Source: Siphonodentalium dalli (lineage: Eukaryota > Mollusca > Scaphopoda > Gadilida > Siphonodentaliidae). Taken from it: a stretch of 64,000 nt of DNA. Position numbers and translations under genes: made by a program. Below are positions 28,801-43,800 of this stretch, in pieces (the stretch's first letter is position 1; each line of letters begins with the position of its first letter). Under the pieces are notes generated by a model. It searched no databases and had not been told where the DNA came from. It saw only the letters and a list, made by a program, of their open reading frames with translations. The stretch spans positions 90,435,980 to 90,499,979 of the forward strand of contig CP136063.1 of the NCBI GenBank assembly GCA_032622095.1, given 5' to 3'.

Positions 28801-31800
28801 TCACATTTCGGTGGCCATCTTGGATTCTGGGGTCGGATTTTTGGCTAATTTATAAGGGTTGTATATTAGCATAACGAATCGAGCGGAAAACAAGACCGCA
28901 TGTGCTATCATCTTTACTATAATGGCGATCAAAGAGACCTGGTGCATATAAAAAAAAATGGTCGCAATCTTGTCTGGAGTCTCTGCGGCCACTTTTATCT
29001 TGTTAACAAGTGAACAAAATTAGAGGAGACAATAAAGAAAGATAAAAGGCCGCTTGGCCACAGTGTCCCCCGAACCGGTGGCTTCATTTGGAGTAGAGGT
29101 GCCACGATTATTGATTTTGATAATCGATAATCGGTCGTCAATAATCGACTATAATCGATTAATCGTACATAATACTATTAACATCAGTTGAAATATTCGG
29201 TAATATGGTCTGTTGGCCAGGTGATGGTTAAGTGCTGTCGCGGGTTGTTTCATGCATCGGCTGACGTAAGTGTTATTTTAATAAAGTGTATCATAAACCA
29301 GCGGTAATGACTAATCAGTGCAGTTCTCGGCGATGTCATGGTTATAATATTTGTGAGTTCATTAGAACGAACATAGCAATTGATTTCAGCGTTATGAAAT
29401 GAATAGCCAAACCGACAAACAATATAAAAGTAGGAATGCATGACGGACACCGGCGGTCCCCTAAAAAAATGGAATCTACATTGTAATGTTACGGAAACTA
29501 TAAGTTTCAGCAAACTTCTAACGCGCAGATAACAATCACAAAGGCCGCCCTACACCCACAAATTTCAGGACTCAGAAGAAGTTTAGTATTTGATGATAAT
29601 AAGTTTCAGTCACCACACGATCACCGATAGTCTGTAGTGGTAATATCTGAGTATACTTTTGTAAAAATGAACTCGCAAATGACATCGCATGCAGAGAACA
29701 TCGCTGATTAGAATACCGTTGGTTCTGATATCTTGTGATTTTAATGAAGTATTATTGGAGAATTATTAAAGGGAATTTCCTTGTGAAATGTTTTCAAGTG
29801 ACTGATCATCACAGTTGTTGACCCATGGTAGGCAAATACCTTCACGCATAATTTACAAGACACCGCCTTGTCAGAAGTTTTTACAAATTTTTTCAAAACG
29901 TCAGACTGTTTGCGAGACATTTTCGTAATACGCAAAAGTTGACTTGGAATCTCGATCCCATATCCGAGAGAATGTCAATCAACCCCCCATTGGTCCAATC
30001 AGGATGAAAGGCTTGCAAGTGCATTCAGTTCATTGAACACAATGACAGTCGGCACATTTCAAAGACGAAGTGCCGCCTTTCTTGTAGAAATATACAACGA
30101 CGTCGCCATAAGTTAAAACTTCAAAGCTGCTGTGCCGCCAGTCTCAGTAACCATGTCGCATCATCAAATGATCTGCCGACCGTTTGCAACATATTAGTAT
30201 ATTGTGACATTATGTCGGAATCTCTTTGATACGTGATCAAAGATCTGTTAACCCTTCAGGTGTAAATTAAACTGTGTAAAACAAACATGGTACTCAATAA
30301 TACCTGACATTTTAGGACGTCCGAAATAACACAGATTAATCGATTACGGAAACTGTAATCGATTATCGGCTCTACCAACGGTTCATCGATTATACGATTA
30401 ATCGTGGCACCCCTAATTTGGAGCGGAGGCTTTGTAGAAGTATACTATATGGATAAGACACTTGTGCATTGTCTCATTACTGACATGCATACAAATAACC
30501 AAATCTTAAAAAAACTCTTAAAGTAAAAATATAACCTCAAATTGGCACAAAATGAAGAAAATTACAAGAAAAATTGAAGTCGAAAAGCCCATAACTGAGA
30601 AAAATCATCGGTTCAAACTCAAATTCGAACTTGACCTGTATCGTGATATGACTGATCCACATAAAAACGGTATTTGCAATTAAAGGATCCAAACTTGAGA
30701 TATCATCCGGAAACCGAAAAAGTGAAACAAATCGAATAAAAGGGCGGTAGACCTCATGTCCGCCTCTAAGCGTCGGCTTGATACGACCGTTGTTTGCGTA
30801 TAAAAATTGGCATGGCGGAACACGAAATCGAATTTGATCTGTCTTTTGTGCTAGTAAACCTACATACACCAAATTTAATTTCATTCAGTACACATTTACT
30901 AAAGTTATCATCCGGAAACCTCAAATTGGCAAAAATTCTAAGTAAAAAAGGGACATAACTCTGGTGAAAATTGGCGGGCGGAACCCAAATTCGAACTTGA
31001 CCGGTGTTTTGCTGGGAGAAAGACACATACCAAATTTGGTTTAAATCTGATTAACTCTACTAAAGTTAACATTCTGACACAAACTTTTGGGGTTTTATAT
31101 GTCGGGTCGGCGACTCGGCGGACAAAAAAAGGGCCATAACTCTTGCAAAAATTATCGGATTAATCCGAAATTGAGCTGTATTTTGATATAAGTAATCCAC
31201 AAAAAAACGGGTTTTGCATATAAACAATCCAAAATCAAGTTATCATCCGGAAACCAAAAAACAGAAGAAAAACTGAATTTCCTATGTCGAAAAAGGGGCA
31301 TAACTCGGCCAAAAATGGTCGGGTAGAACCCAAGTTCGAACCTGACCTGTGTTTTGCTGGGAGAAAGTAATATACCAAATTTGGTTTGAATCCGATTAAC
31401 TCTACTAAAGTTATCATCCGGAAACCAACTTTCAGGGGTTTTCTAAGTCAAACGAGAGGCCGATCACGATCGGCAGATCTTAACCCATCCCTTGGCGATA
31501 AAAATTTACTATGCTTGGAATCATAAATGAGAGTTTTGGTGTTGAATTATAGAGTATACTGTTATGTACTATTATAGACAAATGTACATGTACATAACGA
31601 GAGGCCGATCACGATCGGCAGATGTTTAACCCATACCTTGGCGACAGCGATGAGCTATTTTCATATATCCTTACCCCATCCTTTTCATGAGTGCAAAACT
31701 TTAAACAATTCACACCTTACTATTAATTCACAAGTGAAATCACACTTATTGGGCACCTTGCTCACATTAACACAATGTTAACAGACGTGGTTTTGATTTC

Positions 31801-34800
31801 AACCTATTAGTGACTCCAACACAGATACATGCATGTCTAATAGAGTTATAAGTCTTATTAAGCTCAATCCATAGTCGGAGAGAAGCACTATAGCTGTTAA
31901 ATATCAAATAGTTAAGAAATTAGGTAGATAAACATCATAGCAACTCAATTTATCTATTTATTACATTGGAACATGAGACATTACATATTGTGTGGGTTTT
32001 TTTTATTATCATTGCTATTTTTTTGTTCATAATATCTTGTGTCAGCTGCATATTAAAAATTCATAGCAACCTATTAATATTTCACCACTAAAAAACAATC
32101 AATACCTGATCAACTATAGAAGTGAGGGATGTATAGACCTGGATATTAAATATGATTGCTAATGATTGCATGTCATTGGATTTAGAAACCCATACAATAA
32201 GTCAGTCTCAAGAATCCCAGCACTGTTAATATTATCCTGTAGCCCAAATGCAATTGAGGGAATTTCAAAATAAGACATATCCTCTAATGATGAATTTCAA
32301 TTGGTCATTTCTTGAAACACTGACTGAACCTGGCTCAAAGTTAAAGTGATAATTTAATATATGTCTATCAGATAATATGAGTCAATCGAATGGGTTAATT
32401 TTAATCCCAAATTCATGCAAATTAAAAGTGGATCACCATCAACATGTACATAGAATAGGAGAATGATCAAATAAAAAACATCAGAAGACCATATGATGTG
32501 TGCAGAGGGTTAATCATTTTCAATGACATATGATGGAACTAAGGAATGTTGTATTAATTATTTTCTAAGTTATAACAACAGTGTCTCTGTAAACAATAAT
32601 GCCATGAACTGCATGGTTTCAACAGAGAACAGAACTGGAATAAAGAGTCTAACATCAATCAAAGTTTGACAGATGTTTATATTAAGTCTGCAGTCACCAG
32701 TGGAACTATCAGGTCACTGTGTCCAAAGCAATAAATTATCTCCTTCCAATAACACAGGTGTGTGTTGTGTCTTGTTCTATTCAAATTTAATAGTGCATGG
32801 AAAAGATGTATGAATTATAAAGGGCCATAACTCTGTTAATATATACCGGATCAATATTCGCACTTGATCTGTATTTAGGGGTCAGAAATTCATATACCAA
32901 AATTGGTGTCGATCAGATGAAAAATGTTTGAGTCATCCTGGCTTGGATGAATTCTATTTAAAAACAAGAGTGGAAAGGGTTAACTAAACAATACCAAAAT
33001 CCATACAGATGAAGAACGTGCTAAGAAAGACCTAGGTAAGAAATATGAGGCAGATCAGAAGAAAATTGTTTGACTTTGATGTATCAGATATAGTGATGTT
33101 CCGATAATGAAAAAGCTTATCGGACCGATTTCCGATAACTGGAGGCACAATCGGCCGATTTCCGATTCCGATGTTTATATATATTGTGCGTTTGTTCCTA
33201 TAATGGACTTGTATACACCCAATGCACTCCATATCCCGCATAGTTTCAAAGCCAAATACATCAAAGAAATATATACACACTGTCGTGACAGTATTTCTGC
33301 CGACGTCGGTTGTGTGCTTCTTTGATGTATACCGGTAGTTGTTTTGACAAAGAGATCAAAGGTGCCGACTCAGAGTAACGTTATGACCATGTGTGGAACA
33401 CTTGCATGCGGAGTAAAAGTCTTGATTGAATACTTGTAAGTTGCAACAATGCATGGAATGGCGATGATTATTAACTAAATTTTGATTGATGGATAATAAT
33501 TGCTGTCATATTTGTCTGAGATTTCCCAAGTCACACCTTTTATCTTTTAACAACTCGGAAGCTTTTATAGTTCCGCCTGCTCAATTTTTGTTTCGCAAGT
33601 TCAACCTTGAGCTAAGCGTATTTCATAGCATACGTTGTACAGACGAAAAAGCTAATTATGCCCCTACTAACGTTGATCGTTATTGAAGACAGTTCTGATA
33701 ACAACTGTATTAATTCATTCATTGTGTGCTTCAAGTTATTTACATAGCATGTGACGTCACATGACACGTGCTCTAGAGGAAGCCTCACTGTAATCAGGTC
33801 AGCTTTTTAATTAAAAGCTTTCTTTGAATCCATTTCGTGTCAACGCGATTGAACCAATAACTTCATATTACACGGGATGTCGGGCATGTGTATTGCCATT
33901 CTTATAATATATCATCATATCAGACTGCTTTGATGATGCCAATGGCTTCTTTTTAGGCTGTTACAACTGCGTTTTACATTCAATACTACAGTTGTATTGC
34001 GTATGTTTATTAAAGCGTGCACATTGCGCTTAGATACTAGAACGTTTTTATTTATTTTGACAATCGGTAAAAGCCGATGTTCAACTGCGAGGTACGATTA
34101 ATTTCCGATGGGCTATTATCGGCCGATTCCGATTCCGATTATCGGAACATCACTAATCAGATAGCATTTGTGAGCAGAGTTAATTATTTTCTAAACCGAT
34201 CAACCAATCGATACCAAAAACTATACAGGTGAGCCATGTGTCATCATAAACCTACGTACAAAATATGAACACAATGAGTCAAACAAGGAGCTAAATCTAA
34301 AAAAAAATCTAATTTTTTTTTTTATTTCTGGAAAAAGGGTCATAACCTAACAAAATCTCAGATCAAACCCAAATTCGAACTCGATCTGTATTTTGGGCTG
34401 AGAAACCCATATACAAAATTTGGTTTCGATCGGATAGAAAATGTTTGAGTTATCGCATTACTCGTAAAGTGTCTACGGACAGACGGACGAACGACGAGTG
34501 GTCAATCCGGGCAACGACACTATGTTTACCATACTATGGTATGGGTAAACATAAAAACTATTGGAATTTATGGGTCACTGGCATTTATAAAAGAGAATGC
34601 ACTGGTACAGGATCTGTAATGCTAAGCCACCACAGCCTTGGGTTAAATGTGAAAGGTGTGACCTGGACATGGAATACTTATGTTAAGTTTACAATAATAA
34701 TGTGTCAAATTCTACCAACAATATAGTATACAGATAAGCCACCTCACTGTTGACCCATTAATACCAATCATATAGCAGAGCTGTCAACAAGTCACAGGAA

Positions 34801-37800
34801 TTGTTTATGTTGAACACTGACCTCTCTATTAAACCAATAACAATTATAATGACCTCAGACCATCTGAAGATAGAGACATCAGAAAATAATACTCCAAAGG
34901 CATGGGATGGAATTGGTGAATTGTATTTAATGTTGCTCCAAACAGATTTACCAGTACATATCACAAGATTTTGGACAGATTTAAACAAATTTAGTGTGGT
35001 GATTCGGGGTACCCTTGGCAGAGTTATGTTAGTTTTTCAAATTTTTTTTACTTAAATTTTTTTTTTTTTTAATTATTAAAAAAAATTAAAGGGACACATT
35101 GGGAACCTTTTTCTCAACTTTATCATAATCATCAATATCTTCAATAATCTTCAATTTTTTTCTTTCGAAAAAGGTCACAACACCTTCAAAATAAATCGGA
35201 TCAAACCCATATTCGAACTCGCTCAGAATTTTGGGCTGTGAAACTCACATACCAAATTTGGTTCCAATCAGATAAAAATGTTTGAGTTATGGCAGAATGT
35301 GTTCATTCCAAGCAAGCCTTGAAATAGGGTGTCTGTCATTTGCAGAATGAGGCCCCAGAGGGTGAATTTAGTGATGCTACCCCGCTTAGCGGGCTATAGC
35401 ATCACCAAATTCACCTTCTGGGGACCTCATTCTGCTTACACCTCAGCAGAATGAGGTTCCCAGAGGGTGAATTTGGTGATGCTAGCCCGCTATGCGGGGT
35501 AGCATCACTAAATTCACCCTCTGGGGACCTCATTCTGCAAATGACAGACACCCTATTTCAAGGCTTGATTCCAAGTGGAAAAAGGACCATAACTCTGTAA
35601 CAAAATCTTGGATCAAACCCAAATTCAAACTCGATGAAACCCATATTCAATATTTGGTTCCGATCGGATAGAAAATGTTTGAGTTATCGCATTATGTACT
35701 GACATACCAAATTTACATACATCTCAATAAAATGAGATATATCAGATGAAAGGTATTTCTATTAAGTATCAGGAATGTTGAGAAGGGTTCATTTTAACTA
35801 CAAAAGTCCATACTGTACATAAAGTGAATGGGATATAATAGGAGAATGACTACATGAAAAATATACAAGACCAGGGTTAACAATTTAAGCTCTATAAAAT
35901 TAGGGGACTGTATGTCACTTGAACAATGCATTGATAGGCTAAATCTGACAGAGCTGCCTGGGAGTCCTGAGCCAACAGGGTCCACACACTATGGAAATGC
36001 AATAAACAACAGATGGCTAGCAGCAGTGAGTATCAGATTTCATTATCAATAATAGAGTTTAACTCTAGTCTCTTTCTCACAGATACCACAGTTAATAAGC
36101 TGCTTCTGGTTATATATTGTCAGCAAATCTCAAATCTGTTCAATTCTAAGTTAAAACAGGGCCATAACTCTGGTATAAAAAACAGGATCTGACCCATATT
36201 CAAACTCGATCTGTATTTCGAGTTGACAAACACGCATACCAAATTTGGTTCCTATCAGATGAAAACTAGTAGATTTATTGAAGCATGCATGAATTCTATG
36301 TCAAAGGGCCATAACTCCATTAAAAATAATCTGATCAAACCCATATTCGAACTCGAACTGTATGTTAGGTGGAGAAACTGACATACCAAATTTGGTTCTG
36401 ATCACTTCTGATCAGATAATTATTTTTTTAGTTATCATAGAATTTGTGAATTCTAAGTCGAAAAAGGACCATAACTCCGTAAATAAAACTCCGATCAAAT
36501 CCATATTCGAACTCGATCTGTATTTTGGGCCGAGAAACTTACATACCAAATTTTGTCCCGATCAGATAGAAAATATTTCAGTTATCGCACCATGCGTAAA
36601 GTGTCTACAGACAGACAGACAGACGGACGGACTAACGACGAGTGGTCAATCCGGACAACTACACTATGTTTACCATACTATGGTATGGGTAAACATAAAA
36701 AGGGCCATAACTCTCGCAAAAATGGGCGGAGCAAACCCATATTCGAACTTGACCTTTATTTTGGTCTGATAAACTCACCTATGAAATTTGCTTTTGATCT
36801 AATAACCGAAACTAAAGTTATCATCCGGAAACCATTTCCCGGGCGCACGGACACACGGACGGACGGACACCGGCTATTTTAATAGTCCCCCAATTTTTTT
36901 TTTTCGGGGGACAAAAATTAGTGGGGTGAAGTAGAGTCGTGGGGGGGGGGGGGGGGGGGGGGGGGTGCAGATGTCTACCAATATCTCCTGGACTATATTA
37001 TTCTAGCTTGGTTTCTGAAGTTACTTTATATATAGTACAACGGAATTATAACAAGACAGTCAATGACTGGGGTCGCTCACCAGACTGCAAAGACTGATAA
37101 GACTGGGACTCTGGAGACCAAAACAGTCAGCACTTTTCATAATCACTTTAAAAGAAGTAGATTTAAACAGGATATGTGGCTAGAGAGACTAAGTATGTAG
37201 ATTGGTGAAAATCCACCTTGAAATTGCCAACTGTACACTACTGATCACCCCCCATTTAAAAACAAATCTGAATTGCAGTCAAGGAAGAACATTCCATTCT
37301 ATATAAGCCAAATAGTTCTTGCAAAACATATTTTAAGAATTACTATGCAGTGAAATAGTTAAGTCTCTGGCTCTGCCCTTATTTGACTTTGTGATCCCAT
37401 TTTCACAAATCTGATAAGGATAAGATTTAAGTTCCCCAGTTGAAGTTGGTGATATTCACCCATTGGGCACCTCATTTATGAATTTTATCTTCTGCAAGTT
37501 AGGGGATATAGAAACTTCCTAGAAGGGAAATTTAACTAACAACAATGTAAATTTGATACTGTAGATACTTCCCAGAAGATGAGGCCTAAGCAGAATGAGG
37601 TCTCCAGAAGGTGAATTTGGTTATGCTAGCCCGCTGTGTGGGATAGCATCACAAAAAGCGTGTATGTTCCTACATTGTGCATGCCTGGCCTCAAGCAACA
37701 CAATGTATTATACAATCAAGCCTTGAAATAGTGTGAAAGTGTGTCTGTCATTTGCAGAATGAGGTCCCCAGAGGGTGAATTTAGTGATGCTATCCCGCAC

Positions 37801-40800
37801 AGCGGGCTAGCATCACTAAATTCACCCTCTGGGGACCTCATTCTGCTAGGGCCCCCAACTGCTATGGCAGACCTAGGATAAGATTGAAGTTCCCCAGTTG
37901 AAGTTGGTGATGTTCACCCATTGGGCACCTCAATTAGGAATTTATCTTCTGCAAATTAGGGGATATAGAAACTTCCTAGAAGGGAAATGTAACTAACAAC
38001 AATGTTAATTTGATACTATAGATACTTCCCAGAAGATGAGGCCTAAGCAGAATGAGGTCTCCAGAGGGTGAATTTGGTGATGCTAGGCCGCTGTGTGGGA
38101 TAGCATCACTAAATTCACCCTCTGGGGACCTCATTCTGCAAATGACATTAGTCCTGATATGAACAATACATGAGAGATTGGGAATTAATGACATCTAGCA
38201 AATCTGCAGGAATGTTTATAAACATATCAAGATTGACATGATTGTGTCGGCATAACCAGCATATATACAGTTACAGCCAAAGTAAATGCTTCTTATTAAT
38301 GATTCTGTCAAGAATTTGAGTAAATTTTATTTTTGAGACCAGGCCAAGGTGGCAGAAGCAGTGCACTTGAATGAAGGGCCAGGGGCCACAACCTATGGAA
38401 ATGTAATGGCATTAGTTTTTCAATTATCAAAAAATGTTAAACAATATATATATATATTAAATTGACCATGGAGTTAAATACCCTTTTTTTTTTTTTTTTT
38501 TTTTTTAATATTCTAATAAAAAAAAACAATTCCACAGTTTTTTTAAATATTCTTTTATTTTTTAATATATCATTTCTTTTCTATTCTTTTCTTTTTTGGT
38601 TAAAGAGTTTAATCTGAATGTTTTTTTTCTGAGTTATGTCCCTGGCCCCACCCACATTTGACCCAGTGACCTCATTTGAACAAATCTGAACCCCAGTCAA
38701 CCAATGATCCTTCATACCAAATATGAACCCATTTGGCCTGATGGTATTCAAGAAGATGTTTAAAAGAATTACTATGGAGGGAAAGAGTTATGGTCCTGGT
38801 TTCTCAACTAATCAACCTGGTGACCTCATTTGAACAAATCTGGATGTGAGTCACCTAGGGAACATCCACACCAAATATGAACCCATTAGGCCTTATGGTT
38901 CTGGAAAAGAAGTCGTTGTAAGAATTACTATGAAGGAATAGAGTTGTGGCCCTGCTTTCGCAACTATTTGACCCAGTGACCTCATTTGAACAAATCTGAA
39001 TGAGAGTCACCTAGGGAACATCCACACCAAATATGAACCAATTCGGTCCAATGGAACTTTAGAAGAAGATGTTCAAAGAATTGTTGACGGACGGATGGAC
39101 GGAAGGACGACGGACGAGGAGTGATGACTATAGCTCCACCGGAGACTTTGTCTCAGGTGAGCTAAAAAGGCCAAACTAACTTATACATGTGTTTCTGGTA
39201 ACGGGCATGAAATGAAAAAATAGGGGGGGGGGGGGGGTGTTTGGTAACATTGGATGCTTTTTCAAGTCATACTAACTGCTGCGGCAAGTTATACTAAGAT
39301 TGAGGCAGGTGCCCAATGTTATTTATTAAACCAAACCATGAGCATGCGTTGCATCACAGACAAAATATTTCAGTCAACAATGAAAAGAAATGAACTAATG
39401 TAGAGAGGTCTACTATCAAACACCATTTATGGAGCGTGAGCTCAAATGGGGTTAGCGATTCCTCCCACTTTATGTAGCACTGTTGTGACACCCAGAATCT
39501 CAAAATAAATCCTGGGCTCTAATAACGTGCAATTTCGAGATTTGTTTGAAAATAAATTAATTTATTGAGCAAATTAACGTTTCAGCCGACAATGAAAAGA
39601 TATGTACTAACGTAGAAAGGTCTACTATCACACATTGAAACATATTAAACAAACTTGCTTATAGCAGCAATGGGGACTGCTTTTCTGGAATACAGTAAAG
39701 CATGCACATTCCCCATAGGTTAAACATTGTTATCTTTAATATTGACTTAATTTGGAGACAGAATGCAGTGTTTTCCGTTCTTCTGGATGTTCCAACTAAT
39801 CAGTTTCAGGGCCAGGAACTTGCGTCATTTGCTTGAAAATGGTGGCATGATTTCTTGCATCAAAGTGATTATTTACAGTTTTCTTCACATAAAAAAGAAT
39901 ACCAGAAAAGATAAGGAATGAACTATGTAGCAATATTTGATAGTTCACTGTTCAGAAGATATAAGTGCTGAAGTGTCCTGGGTCACCATTTATCAAGGTT
40001 GTGAAATATATAGTACAACGGAATTATAAAAAGGCCAAACTAACTTATACATGTGTTTCTGGTAAGACATGAAATGAAAAAAATAGGGAAGGGGTGGGGG
40101 TGGGGGGGGGGGGGGGGGGGGGTGTTTGGTAACATTGGATGCTTTTTCAAGTGATACTAACTGCGGTAAGTTATACTAAGATTGAGGCAGGTGCCCAATG
40201 TTATTTATTAAACCAAACCATGAGCATGCGTTGCATCACAGACAAAATATTTCAGTCAACAATGAAAAGAAATGAACTAATGTAGAGAGGTCTACTATCA
40301 AACACCATTTATGGAGCGTGAGCTCAAATGGGGTTAGCGATTCCTCCCACTTTATGTAGCACTGTTGTGACACCCAGAATCTCAAAATAAATCCTGGGCT
40401 CTAATAACGTGCAATTTCGAGATCTGTTTGAAAATAAATTAATTTATTGAGCAAATTAACATTTCAGCCGACAATGAAAGATTAGAACTAACGTATAAAG
40501 GTCTACTATCCAACCCTGATTATTAGGGTCGGCTATCGGCCAAGCCGACCGTTTTGCCGAGGAAAAATTTATTATCCTCGGCTAAAAAATGGCCAAGATC
40601 ATTGTCTGAAGAAATGATAAACAAAATGTCAATAAATGAGATTATCAACCTTATCTCTATCAAACCATCGACGTATATTGTATGGATAGGACACAAAGCA
40701 ATTCCCGCTTTATCTAGCGATCGGCGTTACTTCGACCGCAGCTGGCGAGAATTGCTGCCAGTGGAAGTTAGCGTAGTAACCAGTGTAAACAATCTATAGC

Positions 40801-43800
40801 GATTACGCATGTCTCGCGTAATTTCGCTGTTTAATGCAGGTCGATGGTATTAATAAACGATAATTGCGTTACATTTAGTTAGTTGTTTAATATGGACTTT
40901 ATTGCTCAATGCGGTCTGATCAGAGTGTTTACAATAATTTCATTGCAAGAAACATGAACTTTCACAACAGTAACATTTAATGTTGTTGTTAAACAGAATA
41001 CTGGTGAAAAAGCGGGTCAAATAGCGTCATTAGATACAGCGTAATACATGTCGCGGTAACTTCAAAGAATGCTGGACTGTTGAATGCGGATATTCTTGTG
41101 CACGGGATTCAATGGATGAAACTACTCAAGCTCGAAGACCCCGTGCTATCGTATGATTATATAATTCGATCAAAGAACACACAATTACTGAGTCGGGACA
41201 TTTGTATGCACGTGATTTTCGTGGATGAAACTACTCATTGTTGATCATTTATATTATTGCTGTATTATCATTTGTTTTGAGTTCGATGTAAGTGAAGTTC
41301 CTGAAAAACACATGCGATTCTCTACGTGTGTTGATTATTATGCGTATATTGCCATGAATACTCATCAAAATCCCAAAGTGATTTATTTCACAATAATAAG
41401 GAACCTGTCCCAAATCAGTCTTTAGAGCGGGAATTCATAGTGATAACATCATTCATTTGAGCCGTATTACATGCATGAAGGATAAACACGAACACATCCC
41501 CCCCCCAAATATGGAGATATAAAAGTCAAAATACGGTCAATAATAGTTTTGTTGTCCCGCCTGGGTCCCCAAAGCACAATCACAGTTCCCGCTAAAACTC
41601 AATTATATTTTATAACACGTTGGCTAAAACTCTGTTCTATAGCTGCGGTCGTCAACTGTTGTTGGACTAATAGACTATTGAATAAGCTACGCGTTCCAAA
41701 TGAAAGATTTCGCTACCATTCGTATTTCGCCGCTATAAATATCTCCTGCAGACAAACCCTGCAGTATGATGTCACAGCATACAAATTGTTTTACGATTGA
41801 CAGAATATATAATCCTGTCAGTTTCATTTTCGCTGACGCTACTTGAAATTCTAAGAAATACTTTATTCAATTCTCCTTGCTAGGTATTAATGGTCGATGT
41901 GTAGATGCTTTTTAGTGTTTAGATTAATTATACATGTTGGAATCTTATTGTAGGTTATAAATTTGTAAACACTAACTCGTAGCTCGTTCATTTATATAGT
42001 CTTCAATCAGACGGCAGTCTTACGTATACGTAATTACATGTCTAATTATTTGGATACCATCAACAGAATTAATGCACCCACGGAAATGATCGACTTGCAT
42101 AATATACATAGCTTTGGATTGCTTTGTGGGACACTCAGGCGCAAGGAAATAGCTACTTTTCAGTGTCAAATAACAAAATTTTCGCCCCACAGGACGAACC
42201 ATGGTCGTCCCGTCACGTTATGCGTTTCCCCAATACGGACTCATTAATTCCTCCCTAGCAGAAACCCTGATTTAGTGTCGCATGCGCCTGACTGTTAAGG
42301 CTGTCCCAATTACCAATTTGTTTCCTGTTATTGTTTCAGAATGTTTGTATGTCATTATCATCACTATTAAAGCATAATACCTTATACTATTGTAAATCTT
42401 GTAATGTGTTGGCTTGTTATTTGGTTAATGTCCCAAGTATACAATGCAATAGAAGGGGAGTAATTCTATAGACATTTTGTTCCTGGGCTTTGGTATAACA
42501 TGTGCCTTCGCATGTCTGAATGAGCACTTATCAATGGCGGAATGTTGATAGGTCAGCACACCCCAACTGTGTAATGATGCAACCCCACATGCTCCCACGA
42601 GGTTTCCGAAAATTTGTTTGATGTTTAAAATTATGTCTCACAATGCGTGACAAGCTGTCTACTGTCTACACTGTCGCGATCAGACAGACAAATGTTGAAC
42701 ACTTTGATGATGTTGTGTATACTCTTGAAGCATTTATTGCAAGTGTTTATTTTATTTCCCCCGAGACTAAATTCACTAGAATTTACGACAATTATCTGGT
42801 ATAAGATACAACAACCTATACATGGTGGATATTGAGGGAAGGGTGTGTCATGGGGTGTATCGTTTCCGACGATAAACACGGCACATATCGATATGCATCC
42901 CTAGTGGATAGCTATCATTTAATAATTTGAAAATTAACAGGCGTAAGTTATTTTCAAGTTGTCTCAATTTGGTTCTTGCAAATGGAAAATGCAACAAGTT
43001 AAGTGCATCGTAACTTAAGTATTTGGAATTCCAACTGTCCCACCCCTACACTAAGCGAGTTTATAATATAATGCACCCTCAAACAGCCCTCATAATTGGC
43101 TACAGCAATCAGAAATGCCATTTGCTGAAGCAAACAGGGCCAAGGCAAAGGGTAGCCATAGTGGATTGTCGTAGCCAAACAATCTGAATTAAGAGGACTG
43201 CCTCAAAACTCCAAATATGCTTTAGTGAATATTTGAAAATGATCTTATTACCTCAAATGGCTTCATTTCATGAATATTTCTAAATTTACATAAAGCCTCC
43301 AATATATTAAATTCTGTGCTACTGAGATAACAACTAGAAGTATGGATGTAGAGAGGTCTACTATCAAACACCATTTATGGAGCGTGAGCTCAAATGGGGT
43401 TAGCGAATCCTCCCATTTTATGTAGCACTATTTTGACACCCAGAATCTTATGCAAAATTCTGGGCTCTAATAATGTGCGATTTGTTTTACTCAGGGCCAA
43501 CACCATTTCATAATGAATGACACTGACCAATACTCAGTAGACTAAGCTCAGTATTTCACTTTTATACCAGTGGATGAAAATGTAAATTTCCTGCAAAGTT
43601 ATCACAATGGAAAAGATTAACAATGTTCCTAAGGACATCATAGTCTCTTGTAACAAAATACTGGGATTCCAGGGAAGGGTAGAGAAATGAGTCAAATGAA
43701 CAGTAGGGAAATGAGTCAAATGAACAGTAGGGAAATGAGTCAAATGAACAGTAGAGAAATGAGTCAAATGAACAGTAGGGAAATGAGTCAAATGAACAGT

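Larger units (their letters stand above)
21269..29030. repeat. Giant interrupted palindrome 1 (RPS12 intron 2)
   Basis: Left-arm blocks 21269-21560, 21556-21703 and 22710-23585 match, in reverse complement, 28795-29030, 26795-26945 and 25965-26790. Arms differ by point changes and by nested insertions (21704-22709 left; 26636-26758 and about 26971-28792 right). The spacer at 23586-25960 holds a smaller inverted pair (24130-24230 with 24990-25090) and a repeat shared with 40985-41500. No transposase seen. Confidence 0.75.
39171..40480. repeat. Direct duplication carrying the H/ACA-like candidate
   Basis: 39171-39600 and 40028-40480 are two near-identical copies of a segment beginning 'AAAGGCCAAACTAACTTATA', each with a poly-G run and an H/ACA-like core. 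The core alone recurs at 43340-43490. The intervening 39600-40027 shows nothing recognisable. Confidence 0.8.

Noticed and set aside
36362-36882. 135- and 109-residue overlapping plus-strand frames
   Set aside because: Translations of 'ACCAAATTTGG'/'ACGGACGG' bivalve-type repeat modules; the same peptides appear wherever the repeat does.
40554-40799. 81-residue plus-strand frame starting [13 protein letters not shown]
   Set aside because: Reasonable composition but no recognised domain, no matching splice sites and repeat-like surroundings; too weak to call.
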